Positions 1-7,987 of a DNA stretch of 64,000 nucleotides are shown piece after piece. This DNA is from Stappia albiluteola (lineage in GTDB: Bacteria; Pseudomonadota; Alphaproteobacteria; Rhizobiales; Stappiaceae). The notes below the pieces were generated by a model that saw only the letters and a program-made list of their open reading frames with translations, had not been told where the DNA came from and ran no database searches. The position numbers and the translations under genes were made by a program. The stretch lies in the NCBI RefSeq assembly GCF_014050225.1, contig NZ_JACFXV010000044.1:1-64000 (forward strand), in the 5' to 3' direction. Within the stretch, counting starts at the first letter, position 1; each line of letters begins with the position of its first letter.

Positions 1-6
1 GCTGAA

Positions 7-27
7 TTCACGAAACAAGTGCAACAC
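7..27 (+). repeat. IS30 left inverted repeat
   Basis: Reads TTCACG, four variable bases, then AAGTGCAACAC. Its reverse complement matches 1032-1052 at 17 of 21 positions. Confidence 0.8.
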
Positions 28-46
28 CTGCTAAGGTGTTGCCGCG

Positions 47-1051
47 ATGGGACAAAGTTACGATCAGTTGAGCCTGCGGGAGCGGGTAAAGATAGAGCTG
101 TGGCACCGGGAAGGGCGCTCGCTGCGCTGGATCGGACGGCAACTGGGTCGTTCGGCTGCCACGATCAGCCGCGAGTTGCGGCGCAATGCCAGGCCGACCA
201 AGCAGTGGTGCGGCAGCTATGACGGGGAACGGGCGCACGGACTGGCCCTCCGGCGCCGGCGCTGGGATGCCCGCTACAAGCTGGCACGCCAGCCGGCGCT
301 GCGCGACATGGTCAGGCAACGCCTTGCGATGGGACAGTCACCCGAACAGATCGCCGGCCGGCTGGCGCGCGAGCACGGTGGCACGCTCATCAGCCATGAG
401 TCCATCTACCGCTTCGTTTATCACCGCTCGGCGCAAAAGGATTACTGGCACCGCCTACTGCCGCGCGCCAAGAACCGCAGGGGCCGCCTGGGCCTGCGCG
501 GCGGCTCGTCCGTCAGCTTCATCAAGCTGCGCCGCCCGCTGGCCCAACGTCCCGCCGAGGCCGACGACAGGGCCACGCCGGGCCACTGGGAGGCCGACCT
601 CATGGCCTTTTCCCGCTATGGCCAGTATGTGCTGGTCACCCATGAGCGCAGCTCGCGCATCCTCACCATCGATCGGCTGTCGCGAAAGACCGCGCGCGCC
701 GTCGTCCAGGCCCTGGTTCAGCGCTTCGGTCCGCTGCCCCGCCTGTTGCGCCGGTCGCTCACCTTCGACAATGGCACGGAATTCGCCTTGCATTTCGAAC
801 TCACGGACAGGCTCGGCCTCGCCACCTTCTTCTGCGATCCGCACGCCCCCTGGCAGAAGGGTGGCATCGAGAATGCCATCGGCCGCATGCGCAAGATCTT
901 GCCGCGCAAGTCGGATCTGGCAACCATCGATCAAGGCCAAATCCGACAGTTGGTCGAGCACTACAACAATACCCCGCGCAAATGCCTTGCCTTCAGGACG
1001 CCGAATGAGGTCTTCTCGGAACTCCTCAACCGTGTTGCACTTCAAACGTGA
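47..1051 (+). CDS. IS30-family DDE transposase
   Basis: A 334-residue protein that would catalyse cut-and-paste or circle-mediated transposition of its own element. The N-terminus carries the IS30-type helix-turn-helix (about residues 5-50, with the L-x-x-RVKIE-x-W and ATISRELRR signatures). The C-terminal integrase-fold core has the catalytic triad Asp184 (HWEAD), Asp241 (TFDNG) and Glu275 (KGGIENA). The 33-residue spacing between the second Asp and the Glu is the DD(33)E arrangement of IS30. Full length and no frameshift, so probably functional. The start is the first ATG just inside the left inverted repeat. The stop lies within the right inverted repeat. Confidence 0.93.
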   Translation: MGQSYDQLSLRERVKIELWHREGRSLRWIGRQLGRSAATISRELRRNARPTKQWCGSYDGERAHGLALRRRRWDARYKLARQPALRDMVRQRLAMGQSPEQIAGRLAREHGGTLISHESIYRFVYHRSAQKDYWHRLLPRAKNRRGRLGLRGGSSVSFIKLRRPLAQRPAEADDRATPGHWEADLMAFSRYGQYVLVTHERSSRILTIDRLSRKTARAVVQALVQRFGPLPRLLRRSLTFDNGTEFALHFELTDRLGLATFFCDPHAPWQKGGIENAIGRMRKILPRKSDLATIDQGQIRQLVEHYNNTPRKCLAFRTPNEVFSELLNRVALQT

Positions 1052-1052
1052 A
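1032..1052 (-). repeat. IS30 right inverted repeat
   Basis: Reverse complement reads TTCACG, four variable bases, AAGTGCAACAC, pairing with 7-27. It overlaps the last codons and stop of the transposase. Confidence 0.8.
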
Positions 1053-1117
1053 CCCACCTGTGCAGCTGCGCAGGCATGACAGGGCATGCGGCTGCCTCTC
1101 TGCCGTACCCTTTGGCT

Positions 1118-1213
1118 CGTCATACGCGGGCTCGACCCGCGTATCCAATCTGCGTCTCCCCTTGCCGCAGACTTCCGATGGATCGCCGGGTCTGGGCCCG
1201 GCGAAGACGAGCG
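1118..1213. repeat. Intergenic palindromic repeat unit (rhizobial type)
   Basis: Two hairpins sit about 40 bp apart: a 9-bp stem at 1122-1130/1136-1144 (ATACGCGGG with a 5-base loop) and a 7-bp stem at 1184-1190/1197-1203 (CGCCGGG with a 6-base loop). The unit is bounded by CGTC and GACG. Short mosaic palindromes of this look, with 'cgggctcgacccg' cores, are common between genes in Rhizobiales genomes. That it is a dispersed repeat is inference from appearance, since only one copy is visible here. Confidence 0.5.
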
Positions 1214-1345
1214 GAAAAGCGGTGCCTTCATTTGACGGCTGAGAGCGGGGCGAGTTCCGTCCACACATATGCTCCTTGTGCCGGGCGCAGGCGTCACCTA
1301 CCTGTCTCTTCGTGTCGACGAAACTCCGGGAAGCATGAAAAGACG

Positions 1346-2032
1346 ATGATCGCTGCAGCCTTCCGCGCCGCCTCCCAGGTTTTCGAGCAGCCCTTCCGGG
1401 CGATCTTCTGGAAATCGCTGGGCTTCACGCTTGCCGCACTCTTCCTGATCTGGCTGCTGCTGAACGGTGTGGTCTCGAGTTTTCTGACACTCCCCTATGC
1501 CTGGCTCGACACCGCGTTGTCGATCCTGACCGGGATCGGTGCCTTTATCGGGCTTGGATTCCTGGTGGCGCCGGTCACCGCCTTGTTCGCCGCCTTCTTC
1601 CAGGATGACGTCGCCGCGATCGTGGAGGCGGAGGACTATCCGGCCGAGGGTATCGGCCGGGCAATGCCCATTGCGCAATCGATCGCGATCACGCTCAAGT
1701 TCACCGGCGTCGTGATCCTCGGCAATATCCTGGCGCTGCTGCTCCTGCTGATACCCGGCATCAACCTCGTCGCCTTCTTCCTGGTGAACGGCTATCTGCT
1801 CGGTCGGGAGTTCTTCGAGTTCGCGGCCATGCGCTTTCATTCGCCGGCCGAGGCACGGGCCCTGCGCAAGGCCAAGGCCGGCACGGTTTTCCTGGCCGGG
1901 CTGGTGATCGCCGGCGTCCTCGCAGTTCCCTTTCTCAACCTGTTGACGCCGATCTTCGCCACGATCTTCATGGTGCATCTGTATAAGGGCGCGCGCCGGA
2001 CGAGCGCGGCCCCATCGTCAAATCTTACGTAA
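1346..2032 (+). CDS. CysZ-like / EI24-domain integral membrane protein
   Basis: A 228-residue, very hydrophobic protein with about four to five membrane segments (near residues 20-45, 55-80, 110-145 and 180-215). It resembles the EI24 / CysZ sulfate-transporter-like family, including the late NGYLLGREFFEF-type segment followed by a charged loop and a final hydrophobic stretch. In CysZ this family conducts sulfate into the cytoplasm. The substrate here is not shown. The ATG at 1346 is chosen because the upstream in-frame extension is repeat-derived, non-hydrophobic sequence. The stop codon overlaps an ACGT-rich site (2024-2039) that I read as part of the sdh regulatory region. Confidence 0.75.
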   Translation: MIAAAFRAASQVFEQPFRAIFWKSLGFTLAALFLIWLLLNGVVSSFLTLPYAWLDTALSILTGIGAFIGLGFLVAPVTALFAAFFQDDVAAIVEAEDYPAEGIGRAMPIAQSIAITLKFTGVVILGNILALLLLLIPGINLVAFFLVNGYLLGREFFEFAAMRFHSPAEARALRKAKAGTVFLAGLVIAGVLAVPFLNLLTPIFATIFMVHLYKGARRTSAAPSSNLT

Positions 2033-2039
2033 ACGTAAG
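2024..2039. promoter_or_regulatory. ACGT-rich palindromic site 1 upstream of sdh
   Basis: CTTACGTAAACGTAAG is palindromic except for its central AA. A related site (13 of 16 identical) lies at 2243-2258, and a third relative (12 of 16 identical to that site) precedes mdh at 11396-11411. This suggests a regulator shared by TCA-cycle operons. The look recalls operators I associate with MerR-type regulators such as LiuR, but the binder is not shown by the sequence. Confidence 0.45.
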
Positions 2040-2242
2040 GTAGAGTCTCGCCTCCACACGGATCCACGCGGTGTTTCGCTGGCGGGCATTTCATTATCAA
2101 GTCCGCATACAATGCGCGTCCCGCAGGTTGTAGGGACGCGTGCGCGAAATTTTTTTGGCTGCATAATCGGCTACACCCTTCTGATACTTTGACGCGCCGA
2201 ACTTCTGGCGTTAGAACGCGATCAGACAACGCCTTGATGTAG

Positions 2243-2258
2243 CTAACGTTTACGTAAG
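2243..2258. promoter_or_regulatory. ACGT-rich palindromic site 2, sdhC-proximal
   Basis: CTAACGTTTACGTAAG lies 36 bp before the sdhC start codon and 219 bp after the matching site at 2024-2039. The paired copies and location in the 262-bp gap before sdhC support an operator or activator-site role. The gap 2033-2294 otherwise holds no gene that I can support. Confidence 0.5.
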
Positions 2259-2294
2259 CGTGAGCTTTGTGAGGCGGACGGGAGAAAAGGGTCC

Positions 2295-2693
2295 ATGTCG
2301 AACGCCGATATCAAGGCCAATCGGCCGCTGTCGCCGCATCTTCAGATCTACAAGCCGATCCTGACCATGGTCATGTCGATCGTGCACCGCATTACCGGCG
2401 CCGCGCTCTATTTCGGCACCGCACTGGTGGCCTGGTGGCTGATCGCCGCCGCCTCGGGGCCGACATATTTCGATTTCGTCAGCGAGATCTACGGTTCGTT
2501 CATCGGCCGGCTCGTGCTCTTCGCCTTCACCTGGGCGCTTGTGCATCACATGCTCGGCGGCCTCAGGCACCTGGCCTGGGACATGGGCTACGGCTTCGAC
2601 CGGCAGGCGCGCGAGTGGATGGCCAAGGCCAACCTCGCAGGCTCCATCGCGCTGACGATCCTGCTTTGGATCATCGGCTACGCCGTTCGCTGA
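2295..2693 (+). CDS. sdhC: Succinate dehydrogenase cytochrome b556 subunit
   Basis: A 132-residue membrane anchor of complex II. Together with SdhD it binds heme b and ubiquinone and holds SdhAB on the cytoplasmic face of the inner membrane. The N-terminal [11 protein letters not shown] motif and the S-x-VHRITG signature are typical of SdhC. Three membrane segments follow, and the [13 protein letters not shown] stretch carries the likely heme-ligand histidine. The start has a purine-rich ribosome site (ggagaaaagg). It is the first gene of sdhCDAB, 11 bases before sdhD. Confidence 0.96.
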   Translation: MSNADIKANRPLSPHLQIYKPILTMVMSIVHRITGAALYFGTALVAWWLIAAASGPTYFDFVSEIYGSFIGRLVLFAFTWALVHHMLGGLRHLAWDMGYGFDRQAREWMAKANLAGSIALTILLWIIGYAVR

Positions 2694-2704
2694 GGGAGAG
2701 TGAC

Positions 2705-3088
2705 ATGAGCGATATGCGCACACCCCTTGCCAAGGTTCGCGGCCTCGGCTCCGCCAAGGACGGCACCCAGCATTTCTGGCGCCAGCGCGTTACGGCGGTC
2801 GCCAACGTCTTCCTGATCTCGTTTTTCGTGATCTTCATCATCGCCATGCAGGGCGAAAGCCATGCCGGCGTGGTCGAGAGCCTCTCGAACCCGGTCGTGG
2901 CGATCCTGCTCCTGCTGGTGATCTCCTCCGCCGTCTATCACATGAAGCTCGGCATGCAGGTGATTATCGAGGATTACGTTCACGGCGAGGGCGTGAAGTT
3001 CGCCGCACTCATGGCCAATACCTTCTTCTGCGCGCTGATCGGCTTCGGATCGATCTTCGCGGTGCTCAAGATCAGCTTCGGAGGCTGA
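2705..3088 (+). CDS. sdhD: Succinate dehydrogenase hydrophobic membrane anchor subunit
   Basis: A 127-residue second membrane anchor of complex II, with three predicted membrane helices (near residues 30-50, 60-82 and 100-125). The early [19 protein letters not shown] region and [16 protein letters not shown] motif are typical of alphaproteobacterial SdhD; the histidine-containing motif lies near the heme and quinone site. The ATG at 2705 follows gggagagtgac, a good ribosome site. The gene ends 5 bases before sdhA. Confidence 0.95.
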   Translation: MSDMRTPLAKVRGLGSAKDGTQHFWRQRVTAVANVFLISFFVIFIIAMQGESHAGVVESLSNPVVAILLLLVISSAVYHMKLGMQVIIEDYVHGEGVKFAALMANTFFCALIGFGSIFAVLKISFGG

Positions 3089-3093
3089 ATTAC

Positions 3094-4911
3094 ATGGCGA
3101 CCGGAAAAGCCTATTCCTTCGTCGACCATTCGCATGACGTCGTTGTGGTCGGCGCCGGCGGCGCGGGCCTGCGCGCGACGCTCGGCATGGCCGAACAGGG
3201 ATTGCGGACGGCCTGCATCACCAAGGTCTTCCCGACGCGCTCGCATACGGTGGCGGCCCAGGGCGGCATCGCGGCGAGCCTGACCAACATGACGCCGGAC
3301 AGCTGGCAGTGGCACATGTACGACACCGTCAAGGGGTCGGACTGGCTCGGCGACGTCGACGCCATGGAATACATGACGCGCGAGGCGCCGGCCGCCGTCT
3401 ATGAGCTTGAGCATTACGGCGTGCCCTTCTCGCGCACCGAGGAAGGCAAGATCTACCAGCGCCCCTTCGGCGGCCACATGCAGAATTTCGGCGACGGCCC
3501 GCCCGTACAGCGCACCTGCGCGGCGGCTGACCGGACCGGCCACGCCATCCTGCACACGCTCTATGGCCAGGCGCTGCGTCACAACGCGGAATTCTACGTC
3601 GAGTACTTCGCCCTCGACCTTATCATGTCGAAGGACGGCATCTGCACAGGCGTGATCGCCTGGAACCTCGACGACGGCACCATCCACCGCTTCTCGGCCA
3701 AGATGGTCGTGCTCGCGACGGGCGGCTACGGCCGCGCCTATTTCTCGGCGACCTCGGCCCATACCTGCACCGGCGACGGCGGCGGCATGGTGGCGCGCGC
3801 GGGCCTGCCGCTGCAGGACATGGAATTCGTGCAGTTCCACCCGACCGGTATCTACGGGTCGGGCTGCCTGATCACGGAAGGCGCGCGCGGCGAAGGCGGC
3901 TATCTGGTCAATTCCGAGGGCGAGCGCTTCATGGAGCGTTACGCACCGTCGGCCAAGGACCTCGCCTCGCGCGACGTGGTGTCGCGCTGCATGACGATCG
4001 AGATCCGCGAAGGTCGTGGCGTGGGCAAGAACAAGGACCACATCTTCCTTCATCTCGACCATCTCGATCCCGCGCTGCTGCACGAGCGTCTGCCCGGCAT
4101 TTCCGAATCGGCGAAGATCTTCGCCGGCGTGGACCTGACCAAGGAGCCGATCCCGGTCCTGCCGACCGTCCACTACAACATGGGCGGCGTGCCGACGAAC
4201 TACTGGGGCGAAGTGCTCAACCCGACCAAGAACGATCCGAATGCCATTCAGCCCGGCCTGATGGCTGTGGGCGAGGCGGGATGCGCCTCGGTGCACGGCG
4301 CCAATCGCCTGGGCTCCAACTCGCTGATCGACCTTGTGGTGTTCGGCCGCGCGGCTGCGATCAAGGCGGGTGAGGTCGTCGACCGCAAGGCGTCGGTGCC
4401 GAGCCCGGACGAGGCTTCGTGCGATGCGATCATGGACCGGTTCGACCGTCTGCGTCATGCCAATGGCGGCACGCCCACTTACCAGCTTCGCGACCGCATG
4501 CAGCGCGCGATGCAGGAGGATGCGGCCGTGTTCCGCACCAGCGAGACGCTTGACCAGGGTTGCAAGCGCATCAGCACGATCTGGGACGAGATGGCCGATA
4601 TCAAGGTCTCCGACCGCTCGATGATCTGGAATTCGGATCTCGTCGAGACGATCGAGCTCACCAACCTGATGGCCAATGCCATCACCACCGTCTACAGCGC
4701 CGAGGCGCGCAAGGAGAGCCGCGGCGCGCATGCCCGTGAGGACTTCTCCAAGCGCGACGACGAAAACTGGCGCAAGCACACGCTTGCCTGGGTGGACGAG
4801 GCCGGCAAGGTGACGCTCGACTATCGTCCGGTGATCACCGAGACGCTGCTTCCCGTCGAGCAGGGCGGTATCGATCCGAAGAAGATCCTGCCGAAGGAAC
4901 GAGTGTATTGA
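3094..4911 (+). CDS. sdhA: Succinate dehydrogenase flavoprotein subunit
   Basis: A 605-residue catalytic subunit that oxidises succinate to fumarate and passes electrons to covalently bound FAD. An N-terminal dinucleotide fold ([13 protein letters not shown]) is followed by the [10 protein letters not shown] segment containing the FAD-linking histidine. The active-site region ([21 protein letters not shown]) and the YNMGGVPTN and [22 protein letters not shown] regions are intact. Length is normal for the family. It acts at the inner membrane with SdhB, SdhC and SdhD. A 130-base gap separates it from sdhB, longer than the gaps between the other sdh genes. Confidence 0.97.
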   Translation: MATGKAYSFVDHSHDVVVVGAGGAGLRATLGMAEQGLRTACITKVFPTRSHTVAAQGGIAASLTNMTPDSWQWHMYDTVKGSDWLGDVDAMEYMTREAPAAVYELEHYGVPFSRTEEGKIYQRPFGGHMQNFGDGPPVQRTCAAADRTGHAILHTLYGQALRHNAEFYVEYFALDLIMSKDGICTGVIAWNLDDGTIHRFSAKMVVLATGGYGRAYFSATSAHTCTGDGGGMVARAGLPLQDMEFVQFHPTGIYGSGCLITEGARGEGGYLVNSEGERFMERYAPSAKDLASRDVVSRCMTIEIREGRGVGKNKDHIFLHLDHLDPALLHERLPGISESAKIFAGVDLTKEPIPVLPTVHYNMGGVPTNYWGEVLNPTKNDPNAIQPGLMAVGEAGCASVHGANRLGSNSLIDLVVFGRAAAIKAGEVVDRKASVPSPDEASCDAIMDRFDRLRHANGGTPTYQLRDRMQRAMQEDAAVFRTSETLDQGCKRISTIWDEMADIKVSDRSMIWNSDLVETIELTNLMANAITTVYSAEARKESRGAHAREDFSKRDDENWRKHTLAWVDEAGKVTLDYRPVITETLLPVEQGGIDPKKILPKERVY

Positions 4912-5041
4912 TTTCGGCATGGCGCCGGATGGTCGGACCGCAGGTCCGTTGTCCGACGCCGGCCTCGATCAGCCTGCATGGATTTGGGCCCGCAGCCGGC
5001 CTTGAAGGCGGCGCGGGCGTCAAAGCGGAGCGAAATGGAAA

Positions 5042-5824
5042 ATGGTTCAGCTGACGCTTCCGAAGAATTCGCAAATGACCGAGGGCAAGGTCTGGGACAA
5101 GCCGGCCGGCGCGACTAATGTCCGGGAGTTCAAGATCTATCGCTGGAGCCCGGATGACGGTCGCAATCCCCGCGTCGACACCTTCTATGTCGATCTCGAC
5201 GATTGCGGGCCGATGGTGCTCGACGCGCTCATCAAGATCAAGAACGAGGTCGACCCGACCCTGACGTTCCGCCGGTCCTGCCGGGAAGGCATCTGCGGTT
5301 CGTGCGCGATGAATATCGACGGCACGAACACGCTCGCCTGCACGCGCGGCATGGACGAGGTCAAGAGCGAGACGGTCAAGATCTACCCGCTGCCGCATAT
5401 GCCGGTGGTGAAGGACCTGGTGCCCGACCTGACGCGCTTCTACGCCCAGCATCGCTCCATCGAACCGTGGCTGAAGACCGAGTCTCCGGCGCCGGAAAAG
5501 GAATGGCGGCAGAGCCGCGAGGATCGCGCCAAGCTCGACGGTCTCTACGAGTGCATCCTGTGCGCCTGCTGTTCGACGTCCTGCCCGAGTTATTGGTGGA
5601 ATGGCGACCGCTATCTTGGCCCCGCCATCCTGCTGCAGGCCTATCGCTGGCTGATCGACAGCCGCGACGAGGCGACGGGCGAGCGGCTCGACAATCTCGA
5701 GGATCCGTTCCGGCTCTATCGCTGCCACACCATCATGAACTGCGCGCATGTCTGCCCGAAGGGCCTGAACCCGGCCAAGGCGATTGCCGAGATCAAGAAG
5801 ATGATGGTGGAACGGCGAGTCTGA
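5042..5824 (+). CDS. sdhB: Succinate dehydrogenase iron-sulfur subunit
   Basis: A 260-residue electron-transfer subunit carrying three iron-sulfur clusters between the SdhA flavin and the membrane quinone. The N-terminal ferredoxin-type domain has the [2Fe-2S] cysteine cluster ([13 protein letters not shown] plus a downstream Cys). The C-terminal domain has [16 protein letters not shown] and [17 protein letters not shown] for the [4Fe-4S] and [3Fe-4S] centres. The start follows a weak purine-rich ribosome site. It is the last gene of the sdh operon and is followed by a clear terminator. Confidence 0.97.
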   Translation: MVQLTLPKNSQMTEGKVWDKPAGATNVREFKIYRWSPDDGRNPRVDTFYVDLDDCGPMVLDALIKIKNEVDPTLTFRRSCREGICGSCAMNIDGTNTLACTRGMDEVKSETVKIYPLPHMPVVKDLVPDLTRFYAQHRSIEPWLKTESPAPEKEWRQSREDRAKLDGLYECILCACCSTSCPSYWWNGDRYLGPAILLQAYRWLIDSRDEATGERLDNLEDPFRLYRCHTIMNCAHVCPKGLNPAKAIAEIKKMMVERRV

Positions 5825-5854
5825 ACCGCTTCGTCTCCGGCAAGCCAGATTTCA

Positions 5855-5889
5855 GGGCGCGGAAGGCACGGCCTCCGCGCCCTTTTTTT
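5855..5889 (+). terminator. Rho-independent terminator of sdhCDAB
   Basis: A 9-bp GC-rich outer stem (GGGCGCGGA/TCCGCGCCC), continuing as GGC/GCC after an A bulge, is followed directly by seven T residues. It lies 30 bases after the sdhB stop. Confidence 0.9.
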
Positions 5890-5964
5890 CATTCTTTCCG
5901 GATGCAGCTTGCCTCCTGATCGCCGTTCCTTTTACGTTCTCAGTGTCATTCGAAGGAGGACGTG

Positions 5965-6354
5965 ATGGGTATTCTCGATCACATCGGTTTTGCCGTCAGC
6001 GACTATGCTGCCTCCAAGGCCTTCTATGAAAAGGCGTTCGAGCCGATCGGCATTACTCTCCTGATGGAGGTGGGCGCCGAGGCAACTGGCGGCGAGAGCC
6101 ATTGCGGCTTCGGTCGGCAGTTTCCCGAATTCTGGATCGGAACGGGCAAGCCGCTTGCCGGGTGTCTGCACGTGGCTTTCACGGTGGACACGCGCGCGGA
6201 GGTCGACGCGTTCCATCGCGCGGCAATTGCCGCCGGCGGCCGCGACAATGGCGCGCCGGGCCTTAGACCGCAATATCATCCAAGCTACTATGGCGCCTTC
6301 ATTCTTGACCCGGACGGGCACAATATCGAGGCGGTCTGCCACAAGGCAACCTGA
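5965..6354 (+). CDS. VOC-superfamily (glyoxalase/bleomycin-resistance fold) protein
   Basis: A 129-residue single-domain protein. The opening ILDHIGFAVSDYAASKAFYEKAF and the closing FILDPDGHNIEAV are hallmark beginnings and ends of vicinal-oxygen-chelate modules, in which a histidine and a glutamate bind metal. Members include glyoxalases, dioxygenases and antibiotic-binding proteins, so the substrate cannot be assigned. A strong aaggagg site precedes a GTG at 5962 and ATG at 5965; the ATG is chosen for spacing. It stands alone after the sdh terminator and converges with the MAPEG gene. Confidence 0.85.
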   Translation: MGILDHIGFAVSDYAASKAFYEKAFEPIGITLLMEVGAEATGGESHCGFGRQFPEFWIGTGKPLAGCLHVAFTVDTRAEVDAFHRAAIAAGGRDNGAPGLRPQYHPSYYGAFILDPDGHNIEAVCHKAT

Positions 6355-6359
6355 CTGGC

Positions 6360-6737
6360 TCACCCCCAGACCGGGCTGGTGAAGATGGCAAGGGTGCTGG
6401 CCGTCGCCGCTATCCAGGCAATCGAGCGGGGCGTGGCCCGGTCGACCCAGTAGCAGGCGGTGTAGATGATCCTGAGTCCGACGAACAGGACGGCCAGCCT
6501 GTCGATCCAGGCGGCGTCGCCGCCATGTCCCAGCGCGACGATCACCGAAATCGCGAAAAAGGGAAACGCCTCGAAGCCGTTTGCCTGCGCCGCCTGCGCG
6601 CGCGAGCGGAACCCCGCCTTCCAGTAGTCGGGGTCGCGCGGTCTGGCGTTGTCGAATTCGCGGGAAATCTTTGCCGGATAGACCGCAAGGATCGGCAGGA
6701 AGGCGGCAACGAGGATGCACCAGACGGCTATCGGCAT
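6360..6737 (-). CDS. MAPEG-family membrane protein
   Basis: A 125-residue protein with about four hydrophobic segments and the MAPEG-like AQAAQANGFEAFPFFAI motif. This family includes microsomal glutathione transferases and eicosanoid-metabolism proteins in eukaryotes; bacterial members are mostly of unknown function and often called small inner-membrane proteins. The ATG at 6737 is preferred because the longer in-frame form adds a charged, non-conserved extension. No strong ribosome site is visible. Convergent with the VOC gene, with 5 bases between stops. Confidence 0.8.
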   Translation of the reverse strand: MPIAVWCILVAAFLPILAVYPAKISREFDNARPRDPDYWKAGFRSRAQAAQANGFEAFPFFAISVIVALGHGGDAAWIDRLAVLFVGLRIIYTACYWVDRATPRSIAWIAATASTLAIFTSPVWG

Positions 6738-6921
6738 GCGGGTAGGCCCTGTCAGTGAGTGGTCGCGGCAGGAATACCGCAACGGTTCTGCTGTGTTTGC
6801 GCTTTCCCGTCAATTTGATCCTGCTCAAGGAGTGAACCGGTGTCTTCGCGCATGACAGAACCGACAGGCGGCGGCCGCCGACGGGTCAGGCTGCCGCGTT
6901 CTCCAGGAGAGGGTTATCGCT

Positions 6922-7269
6922 ATGGCTGTCGGCGATTGGCAGAATTTCATTGAGCAGACGGACGCGCGCATGGCGGCGTTGCGCAAGGGCATACCGGGCG
7001 TTGCCAAGGGTTTTCATGAAATCGCGAGATCGTCGATCGGCGAGGGCGCACTCGATTCCAAGACGAAGGAACTGATCGCGCTGGCGATCGGCATCACGGC
7101 CCGCTGCGACGGTTGTCTTGCCTATCATGCCAAGGCGGCCGCGAAACTGGGCGCCACGCGCGAGGAGGTGATGGAGGCGATCGGCGTCGCCGTCTACATG
7201 GGCGGCGGGCCGTCGATGATCTACGGCGCCGAGGCGCTCGCCGCCTTCGATGCGCTCTCAGGCGGCTGA
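6922..7269 (+). CDS. Carboxymuconolactone decarboxylase (AhpD-like) family protein
   Basis: A 115-residue all-helical protein of the CMD/AhpD family. The C-x-x-C pair in ARCDGCLAYHAKAA, with the histidine four residues after the second Cys, is the redox-active motif used by AhpD-type alkylhydroperoxidases. The conserved TKELIALAIGI and MEAIGVAVYMGGGPS segments are present. It may take part in peroxide or thiol redox chemistry; the substrate is unknown. Good ribosome site (caggagaggg) before ATG 6922. A second family member lies at 9569-9994. Confidence 0.88.
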   Translation: MAVGDWQNFIEQTDARMAALRKGIPGVAKGFHEIARSSIGEGALDSKTKELIALAIGITARCDGCLAYHAKAAAKLGATREEVMEAIGVAVYMGGGPSMIYGAEALAAFDALSGG

Positions 7270-7300
7270 AACCGGCGCACTGAGCATCGCAAATCCGTAT

Positions 7301-7325
7301 TGCGGTGCACTGTTGCATTGCACAA
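7301..7325 (+). promoter_or_regulatory. Tandem TGC-N3-GCA boxes (PhaR-like)
   Basis: TGCATTGCACAA at 7314-7325 fits the degenerate consensus TGCRNYGCASMA that I recall for the polyhydroxyalkanoate regulator PhaR in Bradyrhizobium. A weaker copy (10 of 12) lies 13 bp upstream at 7301-7312. They sit about 130 bp before the ArsC-like gene. The consensus is loose enough that about one chance match per 64 kb is possible, so the call is tentative. Confidence 0.3.
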
Positions 7326-7453
7326 TTTCAGGCTGTGCCGCAAAGGTGTCCAATTCCTGTCACACGGCCGTCCACGGAACATCGTATCCAGATGATGTCA
7401 AACGATGATTCGTGCGAATCGCACGTCGCGGAAAGTGCGAGGAGAAGAAAACG

Positions 7454-7975
7454 ATGACGGCGACGACTGTGCTGTTCGTGTGCGAGGACAATGCCAGCCT
7501 CAGCCTGATGGCCGAGGCCTGCATGAACGCGGCTTCCGATGGTCGGCTCCGCGCATTTTCCGCCGGTCCGCGCCCATCCAGCAAGGCCAACCCTGCGGTT
7601 CCCCGCCTGCTCGGCGAAATCGGCATCGGCGCTGCTGGGCTCTCACCCAAGTCCTGGGAGTTCTTCGCGTTGCCGCACGCGCCGGCGCCCGATGCGCTGG
7701 TCTTCCTTTGCGAATCCGCGGCCCGTCACCCAATTCCTTCCTGGCCGGTGCCGCCGGTCAGCCTTGTCTGGCCGGTTGCGGCTGATACCGAAGGGCTTCC
7801 GGCGGGCCAGCGTCTCAGGGCCAGCCTGAGGCGCATCCGTGCCGATATCGAGCGCGCGCTGCTCACCGGCGTCTTCGAGACCGTGGCCACGCTGCGCCAG
7901 ACCAGGATGAACAAGGTCGCCAGGGCGCCCTTTGACGGGAGAGCCGGCTTCGGCGACCTCGTGGCGACCGGATGA
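7454..7975 (+). CDS. ArsC-like / low-molecular-weight phosphatase-fold protein with degenerate P-loop
   Basis: A 173-residue protein. It opens with VLFVCEDNASLSLMAEA, aligning with the VLFVC-x-x-N-x-x-RS-x-MAEA P-loop of thioredoxin-dependent arsenate reductases and LMW tyrosine phosphatases. The internal SPKSWEFFALPHAPAPDALVF and FLCESAARHP-x-PSWP segments match the ArsC KSW-x-E and VCDNA-x-E-x-CP-x-WP regions. The catalytic C-x5-R motif has Leu in place of Arg, so classical phosphate or arsenate chemistry is doubtful. The ATG at 7454 follows gaggagaag. Possible PhaR-like boxes lie upstream. It converges with the GNAT gene. Confidence 0.75.
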   Translation: MTATTVLFVCEDNASLSLMAEACMNAASDGRLRAFSAGPRPSSKANPAVPRLLGEIGIGAAGLSPKSWEFFALPHAPAPDALVFLCESAARHPIPSWPVPPVSLVWPVAADTEGLPAGQRLRASLRRIRADIERALLTGVFETVATLRQTRMNKVARAPFDGRAGFGDLVATG

Positions 7976-7987
7976 GGATATTCGCCC

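Larger units (their letters stand above)
7..1052 (+). mobile_element. IS30-family insertion sequence, apparently complete
   Basis: A single transposase gene is bracketed by 21-bp imperfect inverted repeats at 7-27 and 1032-1052 (17 of 21 positions match; the outer TTCACG and inner AAGTGCAACAC are identical). The right repeat contains the transposase stop codon, a compact arrangement common in small insertion sequences. IS30 elements normally make a 2-3 bp target duplication. The flanks (GAA at left, CCC at right) do not show a convincing one, so the exact ends may differ by a few bases or the flanks may have changed. The element lies upstream of a CysZ-like gene and does not interrupt a recognisable gene inside the window. 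Confidence 0.85.

Noticed and set aside
2980-4920. Long minus-strand ORF opposite sdhA (646 codons)
   Set aside because: Antisense shadow of a highly conserved sdhA; composition is His/Arg/Asp-rich with no domain, a usual artefact in GC-rich genomes.
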